Assembly: GCA_030770545.1 (NCBI GenBank)
Contig: CM061096.1
Coordinates: forward strand, 12,133,501-12,197,500
DNA length: 64,000 bases
Source of the DNA: Macropodus opercularis
Lineage: Eukaryota > Chordata > Actinopteri > Anabantiformes > Osphronemidae
Direction of reading: 5' to 3'
Shown here one piece after another: positions 55,201 to 62,213 of the stretch (position 1 is the stretch's first letter; the number at the start of each line of letters is the position of its first letter). The translations under genes were made by a program, and so were the position numbers. Below the pieces are notes generated by a model, which did no database searches, was not told the origin of the DNA, and worked only from the letters and a program-made list of their open reading frames with translations.

Positions 55201-56494
55201 CCGGGGCCGTAGCCAACACTCAAGTGGACGTCTCCCCCTCCACTCTCATCCCGTTTTATGACCCTGACACCAGTGTGGTCATCCTCTCTGGAAAGGTACG
55301 CAAGTAAAAAGTATAGTTACATGAAAGTTCCATCTGAACTTAAAAACCTGGACTGAGACGTAACGTGATCTGTTTTGCAGGGCGACACCAGGGTGCACAT
55401 TTATGAGCTGGTGCCTGAAGAGCCGTACTTCATTGAATGCAGCAGTTTTAATTCTCCTGAGCCACACAAGGTGTCGAGCACAGCTTCTTTACACTTATGT
55501 TTATTTTTTAATTGAACATTTAGAGGCAGTGCGTTTGTATGTGAGGCCTAAGTGCTAAGAGCCATTACTCTATGCTTTAAGCATCTCTGCTTGTAATAAC
55601 TTAACTCGTTCCTGTTTGCAGGGCTTGGTCTTCCTTCCCAAAACAGAGTGCAATGTGCGAGACGTAGAGATCGCTGTAGGCCTGATGCTCACCAAGGCGT
55701 CCATAGAGCCGGTTGCCTTCAGAGTACCACGGGTTAAGGTGAGACAACGGCACCACCTAGAGGCCACTGCAGTACTTCGTGCCTTCCTCCTACTAGTTAC
55801 TCGTTACCGTAACGTGTGTCCCCTTCTGGGTTTCCAGAAAGAGTTCTTCCAAGATGACATCTTCACAGACACAGCCGTGTGGTGGGAACCGGCTCTGACT
55901 GCCTCTGCTTGGCTGTCTGGCATTAACGGACAACATAAAAAGATCAGCCTGAAACCTAAAGACATGACACCAGGTACAAACACAGGCCAGAAATATGAAA
56001 TATGTATAAATACACGCAGAGTCGCTTCTCTCTGCAGTCTGCCTGTCTTTTTGCTGATGTGTGTTGTTTTGTTTCTTAGTGAGTGAGGCGCCTAAAGAAG
56101 CTCCTGTTAGGAAATATCTGCCCTCCTCTGTGTACCTGGAGGAGAAAACCGATGAACAGAAGAAAGAGGAGGTGAGGACAAACTGAAATACCATAGAGTT
56201 GTGTATGTAAATAAAGGTTAAGTCTGTATATAAATGGAGTGTTTGCTGGTGTTTTGTGATGTGCTCAAACACGGGATATGTGTCACCCAGCTGCTGAGTG
56301 CCATGGTGGCCAAACTGGGGAACATGGATGACCCTCTGCCACAGGAGTCCTTCGAGGGGGTCGACGACGAAGAGTGGGTGAGTCAGTGCGATGGCAACGG
56401 CCGAGTTGCAGTTTAATAGTGACACTGGGAACGAATGGGATGCTGAGGTGCTGTAAAATCTAACTGCGACCTCTTTGTCATCCAGGACGACTAG
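3897..56494 (+). CDS. coro7: Coronin 7 (partial: 5' exons lie before the window)
   Basis: Coronin 7 is the double-propeller coronin. It acts at the Golgi/trans-Golgi network in protein export and in control of actin assembly. I joined 21 coding exons by splice sites, codon phase and similarity to vertebrate CORO7: 3897-3980, 4120-4202, 52586-52640, 52733-52790, 52883-53028, 53123-53221, 53302-53406, 53510-53669, 53753-53928, 54020-54128, 54208-54294, 54419-54561, 54734-54838, 54965-55050, 55154-55295, 55381-55470, 55622-55738, 55838-55973, 56080-56171, 56291-56377, 56486-56494. All phases agree: 2169 nt gives 722 residues and a TAG stop. Human CORO7 has about 925 residues, so roughly the first 205 lie upstream. 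Order: end of WD propeller 1, Ser/Pro-rich linker, WD propeller 2, acidic C-terminus ending FEGVDDEEWDD. One intron is 48,383 bp and contains vasn; the others are 79-172 bp. Identity is very secure; single splice choices are less so (see 53221). Confidence 0.96.
11153..11184. repeat. Alternating purine-pyrimidine (GC/GT) tract
   Basis: Thirty-two bases strictly alternate pyrimidine and purine, mixing CG and TG steps. Such tracts can adopt left-handed Z-DNA under negative supercoiling. It lies inside the large coro7 intron with no gene nearby. Confidence 0.75.
11297..11321. repeat. (CA)n microsatellite
   Basis: About 12 uninterrupted CA units, with a shorter CA run just before it from about 11278. 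A typical polymorphic dinucleotide repeat in intronic DNA. Confidence 0.95.
18830..20465 (-). other. vasn: Probable vasn 3' UTR
   Basis: Lies directly downstream of the vasn stop codon on the minus strand and has no supported reading frame. Two poly(A) signals fit. AATAAA on the minus strand (TTTATT at 20061-20066) gives a 0.4 kb UTR. ATTAAA (TTTAAT at 18849-18854), next to an A/T-rich end, gives a UTR of about 1.6 kb. Which one is used cannot be decided from sequence. The 136-codon plus-strand frame at 19015-19425 is antisense to this region and looks spurious. Confidence 0.5.
20061..20066 (-). terminator. vasn: Candidate vasn poly(A) signal AATAAA (proximal)
   Basis: A canonical hexamer in the vasn orientation, about 400 bp after the stop codon. 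It is one of two candidates; the distal one is ATTAAA at 18849-18854. Confidence 0.4.
20466..22496 (-). CDS. vasn: Vasorin, type I membrane TGF-beta-binding protein (complete coding exon)
   Basis: Vasorin (Slit-like 2) is a cell-surface glycoprotein whose shed ectodomain binds TGF-beta and dampens its signalling. The whole 676-residue protein is in one exon; human VASN has 673. Domains: signal peptide 1-29; LRR N-cap with Cys32, 36, 38, 46; about ten leucine-rich repeats, 60-300; LRR C-cap with Cys309, 311, 335, 356; Thr-rich mucin-like linker 357-384; EGF-like domain with six Cys at 416, 421, 427, 437, 439, 448; fibronectin III domain about 466-560 with an N-glycosylation site at Asn534; membrane helix 575-600 followed by RRKR; cytoplasmic tail to 676. 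The frame stays open upstream, but a strong acceptor (ttgttgcag, ending at 22504) lies seven bases before this ATG, so upstream codons are intron. A second ATG at 22472 (Met9) also leaves a good signal peptide. The gene lies antisense inside a coro7 intron, as in human. Confidence 0.97.
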   Translation of the reverse strand: MERERVCTMAVFLMTPFLLLLILPDGIMSSDCPKDCSCSTPESILCFQRRSSTIPMGVPPYAKSLFLFANGIETLTAEAFDGMGNLEMLDLSQNKLTELPDGVFEPLTSLRNLDLSSNQITHISEQCFQGMVLLERLYLYGNLIKTIHPEAFDSLEHLLELKLQGNQLTSLPALKMPQLLLLDLRFNVFPNLGPSDLQTPNLESLKLGGIGLTSLNTELIESLKNLHELDISENQLDSFPLALKEKQGLIHLNLAGNPMGPIQVQDLQNLGELQELDISSLSLQGLSEEFSLLFPQLRKLTVAENPFNCLCTLAWFPTWLRVQSITLGRTEETRCHFPPINAGKVLERLEHRDFGCPTTTTVTTSTVRTTTTTPVPVTTLPSTTRAIPVSRASGEYVDHTLPVPASPSSSIIDTFCPSQTCLNGGTCHLDQHGQVECDCPHGTYGMYCEVQNPPSPPVSKIPTAAVTTDAPDISSHEPSPTSILLDLHRYIEKSPFIRGIRLTYRSLSGPDQRPIRITLPTTFPEYRLRGLNPNSTYIVCVTPLGSPSGTDGVCIKVHTESTTEPDKIYDPKLPTVVVPAVAIMMLLLLIAVIMGVVCFLRRKRAKGHLDLECEPSQLELDGVKGGLDNGALPQKHPHLIIPEPAVQNGNLEYEVLLLQDHCTSNNNMSSHKPSYF
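22504..38218 (-). other. vasn: Predicted 5' intron of vasn; no other gene seen
   Basis: The acceptor at 22504 (minus-strand ttgttgcag) is clear. The matching donor is predicted at 38218 (GG|gtaagaat on the minus strand), giving an intron of 15.7 kb that also lies within the coro7 intron. I see no supported exon in it. A minus-strand frame at 26170-26430 looks somewhat protein-like but is unidentified. A 14 bp palindrome CTTAAGATCTTAAG lies at 28255-28268. The donor could be elsewhere, so the intron's far end is inference. Confidence 0.45.
38219..38460 (-). other. vasn: Predicted non-coding first exon of vasn
   Basis: Ends at minus-strand AAAGG|gtaagaat, close to the vertebrate donor consensus, and lies just downstream of the GC-rich promoter-like block. 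Joined to 22503, it would leave seven untranslated bases before the vasn ATG. The upstream limit (about 38460) is a guess at the start site. A 153-codon frame crosses this area on the minus strand but resembles no protein and probably begins before the transcript. Confidence 0.42.
38506..38543. repeat. GC-rich 15 bp direct repeat
   Basis: A 15 bp unit (GCGAGGCCCGGCGAG) occurs twice in tandem (38506-38520 and 38521-38535), then a partial third copy follows. It lies in the presumed vasn promoter and may supply repeated GC-box-like sites. Confidence 0.9.
40030..40300. repeat. Interspersed repeat copy of a type common in teleosts
   Basis: Begins with imperfect GATTAGA/GATAAGAC repeats, then TTTATTTATCCC and, after six bases, GGGGAAATTC. 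An AGCAGCAG run and a long A-rich tract with scattered ATACA/GTACA motifs follow. This organisation is very frequent in spiny-rayed fish genomes as the terminal part of an interspersed element. No reverse transcriptase or transposase coding sequence is present here. Family and insertion direction are not determined. Confidence 0.55.
47844..47872 (+). repeat. G-quadruplex-type G-run cluster
   Basis: Four G-runs of 4, 6, 6 and 4 bases are separated by C, AAGC and AAGC, formed by a 10 bp unit (GCGGGGGGAA) repeated about 2.5 times. This satisfies the usual G4 pattern on the plus strand, which is the coro7 RNA strand. Confidence 0.85.
52322..52536. repeat. 17 bp minisatellite (13 units)
   Basis: Unit TCCTCCATCAGTCAGAC, with single-base variants (CCGTC, CATTC, CGGTC) and two 14 bp units that lack one TCC. 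It fills the end of the large coro7 intron and stops 50 bp before the exon at 52586. Three units make 51 bp, so one frame stays open through the whole array and runs on in the coro7 frame. Confidence 0.95.
52586..53221 (+). CDS. coro7: coro7 exons completing propeller 1 and its C-terminal extension
   Basis: Exons 52586-52640, 52733-52790, 52883-53028 and 53123-53221. They encode LLPLFDEDTGLLILAGM, GDTVVDCFEV, then MSCEVMRVLQLTDSHIVPIS and VPRK, and finally FHDDLYPDT followed by EWWQGGNKQ. These are the hallmarks of the last blades and the DUF1900-type extension that closes a coronin propeller. The phases run 2/0, 0/1, 1/0, 0/0 without conflict. The donor of the last exon (CAG|gtcacg at 53222) is weak. 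A second weak donor at 53243 would add seven residues (VTVLYQQ). The shorter form fits human CORO7 better. Confidence 0.93.
53302..53669 (+). CDS. coro7: coro7 exons for the Ser/Pro-rich linker
   Basis: Exons 53302-53406 and 53510-53669 encode the low-complexity linker between the two propellers. It begins VEKVSLQPDK, passes through a Lys/Pro/Ala-rich part, then a run rich in Ser, Pro and Thr with many SP and TP pairs, and ends AAKTIQGLLG. Linkers of this type in CORO7 carry regulatory phosphorylation and ubiquitin sites in mammals; nothing here shows which residues are used. The exon ends match: GAG|gtggga in phase 0, then G|gtatga in phase 1. Confidence 0.9.
53753..55973 (+). CDS. coro7: coro7 exons of propeller 2
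   Basis: Eleven exons from 53753 to 55973 encode the second coronin propeller. It starts with the coronin signature SKFRHIQGT, HRDTHITNLRG and GFCVNRERVAVP. Clear WD-type blades follow: WDPFDTHCLAVAGDDAKIRL, GHTEKIYSIKFHPLASGLLV then SSSYDLTVRLWNL, and GHQDQIFAMAWSPDGKLLAT. The closing extension is GLVFLPKTECNVRDVEI, FRVPRVK, EFFQDDIFTDTAVWWEP. Every join keeps frame. The donor at 53929 is gtacag (FE|), so the visible V-Q-stop beyond it is intron. Length and order match vertebrate CORO7. Confidence 0.95.
56080..56494 (+). CDS. coro7: coro7 exons of the acidic C-terminal tail
   Basis: Exons 56080-56171, 56291-56377 and 56486-56494. The first two encode YLEEKTDEQKKEELLSAMVA, KLGNMDDPLPQESF and EGVDDEEW. 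The last contributes only GAC GAC TAG, so the protein ends in an Asp/Glu/Trp-rich acidic motif. In CORO7 this tail resembles the acidic Arp2/3-binding segment of WASP-type proteins. The penultimate exon ends in phase 0 directly after the Trp codon, which matters for read-through into pam16. Confidence 0.94.
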
Positions 56495-57850
56495 GGAGGA
56501 CGCCAGTCATGGTGCCATCAAGAGAGCGAAGTTCTTTCAGCTTTTTATGTTGCCAGACATCATCTGAGCTAATAAACACAATTTATGCGAAGTGATGTGC
56601 TCACAATAACTAGAAAATGTCCTGATATCAGTACTGTACACATTACAATCACCGTTTAGCTTTGTAAAATCAAGTGCCACATTGTTAGATGTTCATCATT
56701 TCAGACTGCAGGGATTGAATTTCTGTTTATGTAGGCTTCAAATGAGTGATCATATTCAGAGAAACATTCTCCGCGGGTCAGATAATGTAATTACACTCAC
56801 ATTGTGTCTTTTAATGCTGCACAAATACTGGTAATGAATAACAAGTGACCATCGTGCATCCTATGTGTTTTAAAGCTTGTCTTCCTGTTTGGTTTAGTAA
56901 CGAACACACACATAAGAACTGCAACATGTTCAAGCCTTCAGCAGCCAAACCTACACTGCGGATACAACAGGGTCACCAGTGTTCATGTTTGGCCATGAGC
57001 TGGAGTTTTTAATGCTCAACACATTTACAGACCACTTTTGTTTTTTAGCTGATGTTACAATAAAATGCAATTTTAACAGAAATGTGTTTTTGTGCCAGTT
57101 AGATTTGAATGTTTCGCCATCGAGGAATAGTTTTCTGTATATTTAGAGGTTACGGGTCCATAAACAGCGATGATGCGATACTGTAAGATGATTATGTTCT
57201 TTTTCTAACTTTTATTCCTGAACTTCCTGGGAGCCATTTTTGGGCACATTTTTTATCTCATTTCATCTAGTAGTAGTTATTCAACAATAAGACTCCAGTA
57301 TTAATACTTTACATGTAGCCATTATTTCTAATCAGGGCTACGGAAACAATTTACAACTTCTGCTGGACTGAAATAAACCCACTGAATCAGTCATGAGTAA
57401 TCATATGCATCATGTTGAACAGGTGTCAGTGTTTGATATACTGTATATGCCCATTATTCTCCAATGCCATACTTTGTAATATTGGGACTGGATTCACTTG
57501 CCTTCCATTGTGTTAAACAAAAGATCTTCCCCTTTGGGCAAAGTCTGGTTGGTTTTGTCTTACTTAAGTGATGGTTTGTGGATTTTTTCTATATTGTCTT
57601 GCAATAAACACATTTTGAACCTAATGCTAATGTTTTTTTTTTAGCTGACTGTAAACATGTTGCTGTCAGTGTGAAAACAACATAACTCCAATAGTATATT
57701 CTAATAAAACTTTAGTAGTCGTCACCTAGTAGTATTAGTATCTGTTTTTATTGAGGTACATTTAAAATGTATTGCAAATTTAGTAAAGAAATAGTTTTAC
57801 TTAATATCAAGCTGCACGTAGTCTTCCCCGCCAGTAGGTGTCACTGTTAC
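56495..57850 (+). other. coro7: coro7 3' UTR and coro7-pam16 spacer
   Basis: A/T-rich and without reading frames. The first AATAAA (56571-56576) is 77 bp after the coro7 stop and is the best poly(A) signal. More AATAAA hexamers follow at 57059, 57372, 57603 and 57703, so longer UTRs reaching close to pam16 are possible. A CTCF-like motif (CCAGTAGGTGTC) lies at 57831-57842. Confidence 0.6.
56571..56576 (+). terminator. coro7: coro7 poly(A) signal AATAAA (proximal)
   Basis: A canonical hexamer shortly after the stop codon and the first in a series of five before pam16. It gives a 3' UTR of about 100 nt. Confidence 0.6.
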
Positions 57851-57852
57851 AA

Positions 57853-57987
57853 ATGTTTCCGTCCACTGGAGCCACCCTGAAGTTGTTCCTTGTTGCTTTC
57901 TTGAACTTTGACCCCTTCATAACCTTCAGTGGCGGAGATACATGTGTGAAAACAGGAGACACGGCGTCCGTACAGTATTATAACATG
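57853..57987 (+). promoter_or_regulatory. pam16: pam16 first exon / upstream region with an in-frame ATG
   Basis: Exon 1 ends exactly after the pam16 ATG (ATG|gtgaga). Upstream, the same frame is open for 44 codons back to another ATG at 57853, with a hydrophobic start (MFPSTGATLKLFLVAFLNF). Conservation with human Pam16 begins only at the ATG at 57985, so this stretch is taken as 5' UTR or promoter. The transcription start is not visible. Confidence 0.5.
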
Positions 57988-59642
57988 GTGAGAGTCCATT
58001 TAATACTAATCGCGTGTAACATTCCAGTGTCGTCGTTGGCGTTCGTGAGTAGTTGTTATAGTTATTTAGCATTAGCATTAGCCGGAGATTCAGTTAAATA
58101 AGGCTGCAGCCGCTTCATGGACAGTTTGTTTAATTTATATAAGCATAAGTCGATGTATATGTGATCGTCAGACTGGCCCCACTCGGCGCTGGCGTCATGG
58201 CAGGAATAAAGAAGTGACGTTAGCTATGATAATGAAGTAGAACGTCATATGCTTTTATTTTACACTGAGTACATCATGAAGCCGCTTGTGTTTGTATGAC
58301 GTTGCACCCGGACATCGTGACGTGGACACGTTTCATGGCGTTTTGTGTTGTGACGGCGTGTTTCTGTTGCTACAGGCTAAATATCTCGCGCAGATTGTTG
58401 TGATGGGAGCTCAGGTGGTGGGGCGAGCATTTGCACGTGCTTTACAACAAGAATACGCAGGTATCCTTAAAAAGTGGCAGATGATGGTTTTGATAATGGA
58501 CGTAGAAATAATTTCACATCGAGGGTGTTTAGTTGAGTTGGTTGTAGTAATTGTGTCTGTGCTGCGGTTTCTCCCTCACAGCAAGTCAAGCAGCAGCGCG
58601 GGCCCGGGGTCGTACAGGTCAGCAGTCGGCTGCGACCTCCAGCATCACTGGGATGAGCCTGCAAGAGGCGCAGCAGATCCTCAATGTCTCCGGGCTCAGC
58701 CCTGAGGAGATTCAGAAGGTGTAGTTCTGGACAGTTTGTGCTGTCAGTGCATCACTGCTAAAGATAACCTGTGCAAATAGACAAGAGAGTTAAGAAAACA
58801 AGTTCCCAAAGGAAAACTCAGTTTGCCTGAACGTGTTGCACACAGCTGTAACGTCACTGTAACTAGTGAGCTTGGCTTCCGTGTTAAAAGCTTCTGACTT
58901 CATCGAAACCTGTTCATGTTACCAGTGTGGTCTGTTGAACGGAACCTACATATGTAATCTATTAGATCCAGATCTACAGTAGGTGAAACAGATACTGACA
59001 GGGATACACATCTGTCTCCACAGGTGGTGTAGTTGCATATATATATATATTATATTGCATTGCATATTTATAAAATGGCTACACACTGCATAGTCCATGA
59101 TTCTGCAGCTGTGTACATTTTTGCTGCTACGTTAAATTTTTTAAAGATCAAGCACTAACACTGGTTTCTTTCTTCTAGAATTACGAGCACCTTTTTAAAG
59201 TCAATGACAAGTCAGTGGGTGGTTCATTTTACCTGCAATCAAAAGTAAGTCATTGATGTGTTATGACAAGATATATTCAAGTGCTTTTTACTTGCACTGT
59301 TGAATGTGTATCAGTGTGGCACTGTAACGATATGAGTGTGAGGCGCTGTTGGGTACAACGCTGATACTTGTTTTTGCTCATAACCAAACAAACTGTCTTG
59401 TGTTTCTGTCTGTGTTACTGTCTGTTACTCATTTGGGGGAGAAAAAATATCATGCAATGAAACTACTAGTGTTTTTATTTATTGCCTGTTCCATTGTGCT
59501 CTGAATGAACTGCACCATATTTACTGCACTATAATAACTGTTTTGTTTCTAGGTAGTGCGAGCTAAAGAGCGCCTGGATGAGGAACTAAATATTCAGTCA
59601 CAGGATCAAAAGCAGCAGACTGGACAGAATACGGAAACATGA
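57985..59642 (+). CDS. pam16: Pam16 / Magmas (TIM16), import motor subunit, complete
   Basis: Pam16 is a J-like protein of the mitochondrial inner membrane, matrix side. It pairs with Pam18/DNAJC19 and restrains its stimulation of mtHsp70 in the TIM23 presequence import motor. Five exons carry the CDS: 57985-57987 (only the ATG), 58376-58460, 58582-58718, 59179-59244 and 59553-59642. They give 126 residues; human has 125. Visible features: hydrophobic N-terminus AKYLAQIVVMGAQVVGRAFA (2-21); Ala/Arg/Gly/Ser-rich segment 30-50; J-like domain about 54-109 with MSLQEAQQILNVS, LSPEEIQKNYEHLFKVN and GGSFYLQSKVVRAKERLDEE. The HPD triad of true J-proteins is replaced by DKS (85-87), as expected for Pam16, which cannot activate Hsp70 itself. 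All splice phases agree; the exon 3 donor is gtgtag, a little weak. It lies head-to-tail after coro7. Confidence 0.97.
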
Positions 59643-59700
59643 ACTATGAAGTGCTGCTCGCCCTGTATTTCCTCTCCCCCTCCTCTGTAAATTATAACCT

Positions 59701-59706
59701 AATAAA
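59701..59706 (+). terminator. pam16: pam16 poly(A) signal AATAAA
   Basis: A canonical hexamer 59 bp after the stop codon, followed by T/G-rich sequence from about 59729. This gives a very short 3' UTR. Confidence 0.8.
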
Positions 59707-60032
59707 ATCCTTCTCCTTTTCTCTAAACTTGACCTTGTGGTGTTATTTTAGGAAGCGGGTGTCATTTTAAGATAGAAAAGCACAAATGATTCATAAGAAT
59801 GACCTTATTGTTGACTTTGTACCTTATTTATTCAACGTTTAGTTTTAATAAGTGTTTTCTGCTTTTTCATCTGCTTGTTTTTCTGCAATGAAAGTGAGTG
59901 AAACTGCAGCATGTTGAGGTGAAGTGTGATCCCACATCCAATGTGTAAGTTAGTTTAGAGGATCTCATTTTGTTATTTGTGTCTTCACTGTATATTTATG
60001 ACACAAATGAACACTCAAGTATCAAATGCAAC

Positions 60033-60038
60033 TTTATT
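60033..60038 (-). terminator. glis2: Candidate distal glis2 poly(A) signal AATAAA
   Basis: A minus-strand hexamer in an A/T-rich stretch facing the end of pam16. The alternative proximal signal is at 61470-61475. Confidence 0.4.
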
Positions 60039-61934
60039 AAACATGTTTCTTTTCATTGACAATATTATCAATATCGTAATAAAAATCCTCTAAAACAGGA
60101 GAACACCGCTATGTTGTACCAATTGGAGACTTTTACAACTCTAAAATTCTGCATGTTCAACCACAGAACATGATGCCAGGAAAAAATATAATTTCATATA
60201 ATCCTTTTTTCATATAATGTATAACTTCTATATTTTTACCTATAATAAAAAGGCACTTGGAAAAAAATAAAATACTGACATAATATCTCACAAATGTGCA
60301 AAGAAAATAACTTGGAACAGGCCTTGCAGGGCCTTAGTCTTATCATGAACCCTTTGTGCAACACTGTGGCACTTCAGTCAATGGCGCCCCTTTACATGAC
60401 ACAGACCTGGCTGGAGAGCACAATTTCTTACGCCCTGGTTTTCCGTTCCACTTCTGATTCATCTAGTGAGGGTTACTTTAAAAACTCCAGGAGCAAGTAC
60501 CGCTTTTATAGTGTCAGAAAAATAAGACTTTTAACATTTTAGTCAGTGAGGTTCATTTTTACAATTATTCTTGGTCCCCCAACCCCCAAAAACGAATGAA
60601 TAATACTCATACAATAATGCAGAAAGGACGTGGAGGCATCCCTGTATGTACACATGCTATGAGGGGAACAAAAGTGCAGTTACAGACTGAGCTCAAAGGG
60701 TTAATGGATCATACAGCTTATTTAATATTCAAGAGATGTGGACCCTTGGTGGATCCGTGTCGTATAATTCAGCTTTCTGCTGCGCTGAGTCTCTCTCGTT
60801 CTCTCTCCCCTCGGCTTCAAGCAGCAGAGGAGAGACAGACAGGGAGGGAGAAGGAGAAGGAGGAGAGCTGCCGCATCTGTGGGTTTCACTGTTGCCACGG
60901 AAACCATGTCTAGCCCACTTAACACCTGTTTCTGATGACATCACACTCCAGGATTGTCCATTCACAGCTAGAGGTTGTACCTAAACCCAGAGACAGGCCA
61001 CTGTGGTGGTGAGGGGGGAGGTGAGATAATAAAGACTGACAATTACTGATGCGCACGCACACAGAGGTACACAGCTGCTCTGTGCAGTGCAGCCTCGTGA
61101 ACCTGTCACACAGCTTATCATACACAGAGGATTATATTTGCTTTTGTCTCCTGTGAATGCACATTGCTGGTGTCTCTGTCTCCCCCGTCTGCGGTAAAAA
61201 GCTTTGTGGCTGGGAGGTGGGGGGAGCTTCTGGGTTTAATCTATTAAATAAAAAAACCCAGAGGGCAGACAGAGTTCAGTGGCCTAGTTTTCTGCAGGCT
61301 GGTACGGCTGTGAGAGGCTGCCACATTGGGCACAGCACAGCCAGTGACTTCAGAACAGAGAGGGCCGTTCGCAGGGTAGGTGGCCAGATGGAGAGCGGCT
61401 GCACGGCCCTGCTATCCTCTGCTGGCGCACGGCCCCTACCCTCTTCTCTCACTAGCCACTGTTCATTCATTTATTCATTCAGCCCATCCTTTCTCCCTTC
61501 ACTCTCGCACTCTCCCAGCGCTGCCCGCCATTTCATAATCACAAATTATTTCTCTGTGCTTGGGCGAGGGGGAGCAGCGTTTACATAAGCAATTTAACCC
61601 CCTAGATAATTTGCCTTGAGATGTGGTTCTAACTATGTTAAGCCTAAAGTGTAATGAGTGTAATGTCACTTTAACAGGCAGCATTATTCAGTATTTCATC
61701 AGAACAGGTCAGGCTAGCAGCTCCATGAGGCACCATCAGGAGCCGTGTTTATGTAGTTCACCATCTTATTTGCTAATTAAATGGATCTGCTGCTTTGAAG
61801 TTGTCTGGTTTTTAATTCAGATGTCAAGTCTTGTTAAATAAAAAACTAAAGTCACTTAATCGAGTCTGTACAAAGTAGCACAGAAACCCATTCAACAAAA
61901 CTAAAAGTGTCATGGCAGCACTATGAAAAGTAAG

Positions 61935-62010
61935 AAGGATTCATCCCCTGGGGACCATGAATGTCTGTTACTGGACCGAGCAACAAGGACAAATCTATCC
62001 ACTGAGCCGT
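61935..62010. repeat. Possible degenerate interspersed repeat fragment
   Basis: Contains AAGGATTCATCCCCTGGGGA followed by CCATGAATGTCTGT. This resembles a phrase very common in fish intergenic DNA, and weaker similarity continues through CTATCCACTGAG. Too short and decayed to assign a family. Confidence 0.35.
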
Positions 62011-62196
62011 GCTACTGACGTGACTAGAAAGCAAAAATGTGCTCCAGTTTAAATTAATTAAAAAGAAAACAACGAATCATTTTGTGTCCCACACTCTCTT
62101 CTCGTCTTCAACCCCTCAACAGATTCGCCATCGACAGCAGAAAGCAGAGCAGTCGCAACTTCAACATCAGAAAAAATGTCTCGTCTGAACAACAGC

Positions 62197-62213
62197 AAAA
62201 AAAAAAAAAAAAA
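62197..62213. repeat. A17 homopolymer
   Basis: Seventeen A residues in a row on the plus strand, inside the presumed glis2 3' UTR, where the RNA would carry a U17 tract. Confidence 0.95.

Noticed and set aside
55793..56425. 210-codon minus-strand frame
   Set aside because: It lies opposite verified coro7 exons and introns and is an antisense shadow.
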